This document shows positions 37,855-41,916 of a stretch of DNA of 41,916 bases, piece by piece. The stretch spans positions 1-41,916 of the IMG/VR virus record IMGVR_UViG_3300050175_000033; one strand, written 5' to 3'. This DNA comes from a virus. A program made the translations under genes and the position numbers. The notes beneath the pieces are model-generated. The model had not been told where the DNA came from, ran no database searches, and saw only the letters and a list, made by a program, of their open reading frames with translations. The number at the start of each line of letters is the position of its first letter. Position 1 is the stretch's first letter.

Positions 37855-38191
37855 CTATGTCGACCGGGCGCGGGGCTGGGCTCGCACGCTTGAAGAGGAG
37901 CAGGCCAAGGGCAGTACGCTAGAGCGCGCCCGCCACGATCTGGAAGCCAAGTACGGCATCCCGGCAAACATCTTTTGGTCACTCAGGCACCGGCCGCCCA
38001 AGACGATTGCGGCGCATCTCTATCACGGGCTGATGGCAGCCTACCAACGCGAACTCGAGCGACAGCGGCGGCGCTATGGCGAAGAACTCGAAGAAACCCG
38101 CAGGATTCAAGCCGGGACTGATAGCAAGCTTGTGCGGGCGGCTGTTGCTGTGGCCGGCGAGGCTGTGGGCGCGGATGAGGCGACGGAATGA
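37841..38191 (+). CDS. Hypothetical protein, 116 aa (TAADY family-like)
   Basis: I chose ATG 37841 (MTAADYVDRARGW); upstream ATGs at 37781 and 37802 have GGAGG before 37802 and cannot be excluded. KYGIPANIFWSLRHRPPKTIAAHLYHGLMAAYQRELERQRRRY is an HTH-like region with a charged helix, like a prophage protein type frequent in Rhizobiales. Function unknown; DNA binding is likely. It overlaps the next gene by ATGA. Confidence 0.6.
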   Translation: MTAADYVDRARGWARTLEEEQAKGSTLERARHDLEAKYGIPANIFWSLRHRPPKTIAAHLYHGLMAAYQRELERQRRRYGEELEETRRIQAGTDSKLVRAAVAVAGEAVGADEATE

Positions 38192-38550
38192 TTGAATACG
38201 CAGTTATGGCCGAAATGAAATCCGGGGGTGTTCACACACTTCGGCGCGGGTTTCCGTCCAAGGAAGCGGCGGAAGACTATCCGGTCGTTGCTGCTCATTG
38301 GAAACGGGTTTGGGTTGAGCCAATCAAGAGCTGTGCGGAACCCCTGAGAACAGCTCCGCCGTTGCCTTGGGAGGTCAGGTGGCACCCGACCGGCAATGGT
38401 GGGGCGTTCACGTATCTGCATGATGCAGATGGCCACCGCATCGCGTCGTTGTGGGGGGCGTATGAACGCCGAGAACACATTGAGAAAATTCTTCAAGATG
38501 CGGGGCTTATTGCTCTTGCTGGACCGGCTTCGGATGAAGGCGAGGCGTAG
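38188..38550 (+). CDS. Hypothetical protein, 120 aa
   Basis: Starts in the ATGA overlap. The N-terminus is beta-like (EYAVMAEMKSGGVHTLRRGFPSKEAAEDY), the middle PLPWEVRWHPTGNGGAFTYLHDADGHRIASLWG, and the C-terminus helical (REHIEKILQDAGLIAL). This matches the general plan of small phage proteins combining two beta sheets with a helix. Function unknown. Confidence 0.6.
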   Translation: MIEYAVMAEMKSGGVHTLRRGFPSKEAAEDYPVVAAHWKRVWVEPIKSCAEPLRTAPPLPWEVRWHPTGNGGAFTYLHDADGHRIASLWGAYERREHIEKILQDAGLIALAGPASDEGEA

Positions 38551-38880
38551 GTGATGGGCGACAAGCCAGACATGACAGACGACTGGATGGACCCGCAGCC
38601 GCGTACGTTCAGCTTTTCAGAGCCGAAAATTGAGAACAAGACGGAATATCTAATTGAGCGGGCGCGACGAATTCCAGTGACCGGCAATGTGTCGTCGCTC
38701 GTGCAGTGGGCCACATGGTCTGTTCATGAGACGAAAAGGGAGCGTGATGCCGAATTGAAACGGCTCAGCAAGGCGCACCCGAAATGGCATCTGCGCGCCC
38801 GCGACCGCAACCGCTGGCTTGAGCGCCACGGAATCTTCCCGCCCGTCAGTCATCCGGGGATCAACAAGCCATCCACATGA
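38551..38880 (+). CDS. Hypothetical protein, 109 aa
   Basis: Starts with GTG 38551 or ATG 38554 immediately after the previous stop. PRTFSFSEPKIENKTEYLIERARRIPVTG, then a charged helix VHETKRERDAELKRLSKAHPKWHLRARDRNRWLERHG. No family is recognised. It is adjacent to the excisionase block. Confidence 0.55.
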   Translation: MMGDKPDMTDDWMDPQPRTFSFSEPKIENKTEYLIERARRIPVTGNVSSLVQWATWSVHETKRERDAELKRLSKAHPKWHLRARDRNRWLERHGIFPPVSHPGINKPST

Positions 38881-38933
38881 CCCGCCTCCTGACCATATCC
38901 CAGATACGCGACCGCTTCCCGGAGCAGGGCTGA
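38877..38933 (+). CDS. 18-codon minigene, excisionase N-terminus remnant
   Basis: ATG 38877 (ATGA overlap with the previous gene) to TGA 38931-38933 encodes MTRLLTISQIRDRFPEQG. It matches the start of the downstream excisionase (FTIAQIRAKYPEPR). Both stop and start couple (TGATG) with the next gene. It is either a truncated paralogue or a leader peptide for xis translation. Confidence 0.5.
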   Translation: MTRLLTISQIRDRFPEQG

Positions 38934-39328
38934 TGGACGAGGAGATTTTCACCATCGCCCAGATCCGCGCGAAATATCCCGAGCCGCGCCCGGCTGAGCG
39001 CTGGTTGACGGACGAGCTGAAGCGCCTTGGCTGTTGCTTTGCATCCGGCCCCCGGTGGTACGTTACCGCTGAACAGTGGGAACGTTTCAAGCGGGAGAAA
39101 ACGGCATGTCCTTCACACTCAGAAAGCGGGGCGACGTCTGGTACGCGAGGCTCTACATCCCGTACCAAAAAGCGGACGGCTCAATTGCCTGGGGACGAAT
39201 TGAAAGAAGCACTCACACTGGTAACCGAAAGCGAGCCAAGCAAACGGCGGACAAGTTCGAAAGCGAGTACTGGGACCACGCCTATAATAAGCCTCAGCGA
39301 GGCCAAACGTTTGCAGGGGCGGCCATAA
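38933..39328 (+). CDS. Excisionase-like protein with long overlap into the integrase gene
   Basis: ATG 38933 starts MDEEIFTIAQIRAKYPEPRPAERWLTDELKRLGCCFASGPRWYVTAEQWERF, an excisionase-type winged helix of about 57 residues with a final WYVT wing. The frame continues a further 223 bases (39106-39328) over the integrase start, out of frame, giving 131 residues. Most Xis proteins are 60-80 residues, so the tail (Ser/Thr/Lys-rich) is probably an unusual extension. Confidence 0.7.
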   Translation: MDEEIFTIAQIRAKYPEPRPAERWLTDELKRLGCCFASGPRWYVTAEQWERFKREKTACPSHSESGATSGTRGSTSRTKKRTAQLPGDELKEALTLVTESEPSKRRTSSKASTGTTPIISLSEAKRLQGRP

Positions 39329-40116
39329 CGTACATGGAAACGACCGGAAATAAGCGATACATCAAGCCGCTGTTGCAGCACTTCGGCACGAAGGCGCTTA
39401 GCGAGATCGATCAGGCGGCGATGGCGCGGGCCTGTCATGTGCTCTATCCGAACTGCGCGCCCTCGACGCACAACCGGCAAGTCTACACTCCGGTCCTGCG
39501 CATCATGAAGCTGGCCAAGCACAAGCACGATATCGAGAGGCCCAAAGGCCACGACGCGGCCACGCCGCTCGAGATACCGCCCGAGGACTGGTTCGATGCC
39601 GTGCTCCCGCACTGCGAGCCCGAGCTGGCCGCGCTGCTGGTGTTCCTGACGCTGACCGGCAGGAGAGTCAGCGAGGCCCTGGCCCTGCACCCTGACGACA
39701 TCGACCTTGCCCAGCGCCGGGCCATCCTGCACACGACCAAATCCGGCAAGCCCGCGGTCGTCAAGATACCGGGCCCGGCGATGGCAAGCATCCTCGCCAT
39801 CCCGAACTGGCGGGGGCGCGACCGGCTGTTCCGCTATGCCCACCGCTCCAACTGGTATCCGGCCCTCAGAGAGGCGTGCAGGACCGCGGGCGTCCGGTAC
39901 TACCCGTTTCATGCCTTGGGCCGTCACGCCGCCGCCACGCGCCTTCTGCGGGCCGGCTACAGCCTCGCCCATGTTCAGAAGGCCCTCGGATGGGCAAGTA
40001 TCCAGATGCCAGCACGGCGGTATAGCCATCTGGAACAGAGCGAAGTGGACGAGGCTGTTGATGCTGTCGGGAGGACGTGGGGCCAGGGGCGGCAACGGAT
40101 CAGGAGGGCGGGATGA
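39106..40116 (+). CDS. int: Tyrosine-recombinase integrase
   Basis: A protein of 336 residues from ATG 39106. N-terminal arm-binding domain with YARLYIPYQKADGSIAWGR, core-binding SAM-like middle. Catalytic residues: R in TGRRVSEAL (about 188), K in TTKSGK (about 210), HALGRH (about 270, an H-x3-R-H variant), W in ALGW (about 293) and the Tyr nucleophile in RRYSH (about 304). It integrates the phage at the tRNA-Thr site found about 1 kb downstream. An in-frame start 30 bases upstream is possible. Confidence 0.9.
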   Translation: MSFTLRKRGDVWYARLYIPYQKADGSIAWGRIERSTHTGNRKRAKQTADKFESEYWDHAYNKPQRGQTFAGAAITYMETTGNKRYIKPLLQHFGTKALSEIDQAAMARACHVLYPNCAPSTHNRQVYTPVLRIMKLAKHKHDIERPKGHDAATPLEIPPEDWFDAVLPHCEPELAALLVFLTLTGRRVSEALALHPDDIDLAQRRAILHTTKSGKPAVVKIPGPAMASILAIPNWRGRDRLFRYAHRSNWYPALREACRTAGVRYYPFHALGRHAAATRLLRAGYSLAHVQKALGWASIQMPARRYSHLEQSEVDEAVDAVGRTWGQGRQRIRRAG

Positions 40117-40569
40117 AGATTCGTTTCGCGCGCCGCTATATGGAACGGCTTGATAGGGGCTTTCTGCGAAGCATTGCCCGAACCAGCCCGGATCAGCGTT
40201 TTGCGTCGCATATTCAGGCCGCCATCCCACGCCTACAGCGACGCGGCTGGCTAAAAATCGTCAGGCACTCTGACGGCGACTACGTGCTGCTTACGGACCG
40301 GGGATGGCAGGAGCGGATTAGGAGCGCGGGATGAGCGAGGCAGCGGGAAAACGTCCTGTTCCCAGCATGAGCCGGTTGCACAGCCCCAGAAGTGAGGTCG
40401 TGGCCGGCAAGCAACAGTGCAAACCCATGGGCGTGACAGTCGGGAGAAAGCCGGCGATCAATTGGCGGGAAGACGGGCGAGCGTACGCAGCTCTCCGGGG
40501 ACAAAGGCTAACACAATCTCCCGGCCCGCTGATTGATGCTGTCGGGCGGGCATGGGGCCAGGGGCGGCA
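40058..40569. repeat. 37-bp direct repeat: integrase 3' end copied downstream
   Basis: 40058-40094 (integrase 3' end) and 40533-40569 (3' end of the gene at 40331) match at 34 of 37 positions and encode DAVGRTWGQGRQ and DAVGRAWGQGRQ. Bases next to both end in AGCGGGATGA-like junctions, so the unit 40095-40569 looks inserted between int and the gene at 40585. Confidence 0.85.
40113..40334 (+). CDS. Winged-helix-like hypothetical protein, 73 aa
   Basis: ATG 40113 overlaps the integrase stop (ATGA). RFASHIQAAIPRLQRRGWLKIVRHSDGDYVLLTDRGWQERI has the look of a winged helix (helix, then wing with GDYVLLTDRG). A DNA-binding role is plausible. Its C-terminus (RIRSAG) echoes the integrase end (RIRRAG). 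Confidence 0.6.
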   Translation: MKIRFARRYMERLDRGFLRSIARTSPDQRFASHIQAAIPRLQRRGWLKIVRHSDGDYVLLTDRGWQERIRSAG

Positions 40570-40588
40570 GGTGAGGAAAGCGGGATGA
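40331..40588 (+). CDS. Hypothetical protein with integrase-derived C-terminus, 85 aa
   Basis: Starts in the ATGA overlap. The first 60 residues are basic and low in hydrophobicity (AGKRPVPSMSRLHSPRSEVVAG). The last 18 (IDAVGRAWGQGRQVRKAG) are a copy of the integrase C-terminal end. It looks like a gene built on duplicated int sequence. Function unknown. Confidence 0.5.
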   Translation: MSEAAGKRPVPSMSRLHSPRSEVVAGKQQCKPMGVTVGRKPAINWREDGRAYAALRGQRLTQSPGPLIDAVGRAWGQGRQVRKAG

Positions 40589-41088
40589 GCCAAACAGCAG
40601 AATTAATCACCGATGAATGGTTGGCCGAAGTCGGCTTCAAATGGCACCAATTTGATCGCCAGCCGACGAAGCATTGGCTCCTTTGGCTTGGTGACGCGCA
40701 AGCGGACCGAACGGTCTGTTACTGCGATATCGGTCTTGAGGTATCCCGAATGTCATCTCGAGACGAAGAATGGTTCTGCTGGTTCCGGTCTGATGCGGCG
40801 GGGCGATACCATCGGTTCATTCATGTGCGTCACATCAAGACGCAGGCTGACATTATCAGTTTGGTCGAAGCGATCACAGGGCAGTCTTGGCAACCGGAAA
40901 ACCACATTGCCGGTACGGCCCGGACATCTGAGAACGCAGCGTCATTGCGTGCCCAGCTCGAACGGCTCGACGTGAAAATGATGCGTGAGGGCCATCCCTG
41001 GCACGACGTCGAACGGGATGACACGCTCGGCGGCGCGCTACCCGAGCATGTGCAGGTGTACGAAGAAAACAGGGACGCCAAAGAGTGA
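40585..41088 (+). CDS. Conserved hypothetical protein, 167 aa
   Basis: ATG 40585 overlaps the previous stop. ITDEWLAEVGFKWHQFDRQPTKHWLLWLGD, then WFCWFRSDAAGRYHRFIHVRHIKTQADIISLVEAITGQSW is an alpha/beta pattern I have seen in phage small proteins of unknown function. The C-terminus is charged. It ends just before attP. Confidence 0.6.
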   Translation: MSQTAELITDEWLAEVGFKWHQFDRQPTKHWLLWLGDAQADRTVCYCDIGLEVSRMSSRDEEWFCWFRSDAAGRYHRFIHVRHIKTQADIISLVEAITGQSWQPENHIAGTARTSENAASLRAQLERLDVKMMREGHPWHDVERDDTLGGALPEHVQVYEENRDAKE

Positions 41089-41092
41089 TTTC

Positions 41093-41343
41093 GTGGGGCA
41101 TATGCGGGGCATTGGTTTTCAGAATGGCTGATTTCTGCGGTATAGCGCCGGAAAAAACGCCCTTGGTAAGGGCGAGGCCGGGAGTTCGAATCTCCCCGGC
41201 GGCACCAAGCATACCGCGCATTCTATCCAGTAAAATCAGCAACTTAAGGGACGGTCGGGACCGCGCCTCGCCAACCGCTCAATGCGCCCGTTTGCGCCCG
41301 GATGGGGCAGTTTGCGCCTCTTTGTGGGGCATATACGGGGCAT
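41093..41343. promoter_or_regulatory. attP: Phage attachment region attP with arm-type sites
   Basis: The core (41158-41207) is the 3' half of a tRNA-Thr(GGT): anticodon stem-loop CGCCC-TTGGTAA-GGGCG, T-arm GGGAG-TTCGAAT-CTCCC and a 3' strand ending ACCA. No D-arm or 5' acceptor is present, so it is not an intact tRNA. Flanking 20-base repeats at 41093-41112 and 41324-41343 (1 mismatch) each hold two GGGGCAT units 11 bases apart, fitting integrase arm sites. A single GGGGCAG lies at 41304-41310. Confidence 0.8.
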
Positions 41344-41371
41344 GTTTCAGCAAGGGCGAGGTCGCATAGCG

Positions 41372-41731
41372 ATGGTTGCCTATAGCTTCAAGAAGGAGTT
41401 TGCGGACGCCGTCGAGACCGGCGCCAAGCGGCAAACCATCCGTGCGCCACGCCAGCGCCACGCGCGCTCGGGCGAGCCGATCCAGCTCTACACCGGCATG
41501 AGAACCAAAGCCTGCCGGAAGCTGATCGATCCCGATCCTGTTTGCGTCTCCATAGAGCCCATTCGCATCAAGAAGCCTTGGGTTGGCCTCGCGGGCAAAG
41601 TTTTGGACTCGTATGAGGTTTGCGAACTGGCTCTGGCTGATGGATTTGCAAACCGGGATGAGTTTTTTGAGTTCTTTGCTGGCACTCCGGAATGGTTTGA
41701 AGGCGTTTTGATCCGATGGGAGCGCAGATAG
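41372..41731 (+). CDS. ASCH-domain protein
   Basis: ATG 41372 gives 119 residues (MVAYSFKKEF). SFKKEFADAVETGAKRQTIRAPRQRHARSGEPIQLYTGMRT...RKLIDPDPVCVSIEPIRI is the ASCH (PUA-like) pattern, with a beta barrel that may bind RNA. ASCH proteins are frequent in phages but their role is mostly unknown. It lies 29 bases after attP. Confidence 0.8.
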   Translation: MVAYSFKKEFADAVETGAKRQTIRAPRQRHARSGEPIQLYTGMRTKACRKLIDPDPVCVSIEPIRIKKPWVGLAGKVLDSYEVCELALADGFANRDEFFEFFAGTPEWFEGVLIRWERR

Positions 41732-41733
41732 CG

Positions 41734-41916
41734 ATGGGCTATTTCGCCAATGGCACGGAAGGCGGTCTGTACCAGGAGCGCTGGTGCATGCGCTGCCACC
41801 ACGACCGGGAGCAGAGCTGTCCCGTCTGGATGGCCCATCTGCTGCACAACTACGACGACGACCGCGGCATCCTGGACACGTTCATACCCGTCGACGGGAC
41901 ACAGAACGAGCAATGC
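41734..41916 (+). CDS. Small Cys-rich phage protein, 5' part (continues at position 1)
   Basis: ATG 41734 starts MGYFANGTEGGLYQERWCMRC two bases after the ASCH stop. The frame is cut by the window end and matches the gene at the left edge. The full product should be about 84 residues with CMRCHH and SCPVW. The two copies differ: IPVDGTQNEQC here, IPVNGVRNEQC on the left. Confidence 0.75.
   Translation, partial: MGYFANGTEGGLYQERWCMRCHHDREQSCPVWMAHLLHNYDDDRGILDTFIPVDGTQNEQC
41783..41916. repeat. Right copy of the 134-bp terminal repeat
   Basis: It matches 1-134 with 7 mismatches, all in the last 31 bases. In the joined circle this overlap would be represented once. Confidence 0.85.

Noticed and set aside
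41158-41207. Complete tRNA-Thr gene
   Set aside because: The 5' half is missing; only anticodon arm, T-arm and 3' end are present, as expected for attP.
41085-41369. 94-aa frame across attP
   Set aside because: It covers the tRNA core and arm repeats in a frame without ribosome-binding signal or domain; more likely non-coding attachment DNA.

Overview
The window looks like an essentially complete genome of a temperate, P22-like short-tailed phage (podovirus morphology) infecting an alphaproteobacterium. It carries a P22-type structural series (small and large terminase, portal, scaffold, coat, gp4-like and gp10-like tail accessory proteins, three ejection-type proteins, tail fibre). It also has a CI-like repressor, integrase and excisionase, and no bacterial housekeeping genes. 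The alphaproteobacterial host is inferred mainly from a GcrA-family regulator, a family known from Alphaproteobacteria, and from the GC-rich composition. The first 134 bases recur at the right end (41783-41916) with 7 mismatches, and one gene runs off the right edge and resumes at the left edge, so the contig is effectively circular or circularly permuted.

Layout. (1) 1-4992, rightward: small early/middle genes, RusA resolvase, a YdaU-like (DUF1376) replication protein, a DnaA domain IV-like protein, a two-headed GcrA homologue, a DNA methyltransferase and a NusG/RfaH-like antiterminator. (2) 4993-5905: about 900 bases with one convincing minigene and several hairpins. This is where a late promoter or antitermination site would be expected. 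(3) 5906-28763, mostly rightward: the late region, with head, tail, ejection and lysis genes, including a GH19-type endolysin. A two-gene leftward moron (20795-21465) with its own extended -10 promoter interrupts it. (4) 28768-36060, leftward: about 19 tightly overlapping small genes including Bet/RecT annealase, Gp157-like protein, an HNH protein, a thermonuclease-like protein and a zinc-ribbon protein. (5) 36061-37043: the immunity switch, with a leftward promoter and a rightward promoter that each carry a repressor-operator-like 13-mer in the spacer. (6) 37044-41916, rightward: Cro-like protein, small genes, excisionase, integrase, attP (3' half of a tRNA-Thr gene flanked by arm-type repeats), an ASCH-domain protein and the gene that wraps round to position 1.

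How it works together. CI would repress both early promoters. On induction, the leftward operon supplies annealing and recombination functions. The rightward operon supplies Cro, Xis/Int and then the replication and regulatory block (DnaA-like, GcrA, methyltransferase), ending in a NusG-like factor placed just before the late region, as expected for late-gene antitermination. No primase, helicase or polymerase is visible, so replication probably depends on host machinery.

The most unusual signal is that small genes in the leftward operon, and next to the integrase, are repeatedly flanked by direct copies of the gene-junction sequence (stop codon, ribosome-binding site, start codon). This suggests that small genes are gained and lost through recombination at junction repeats.
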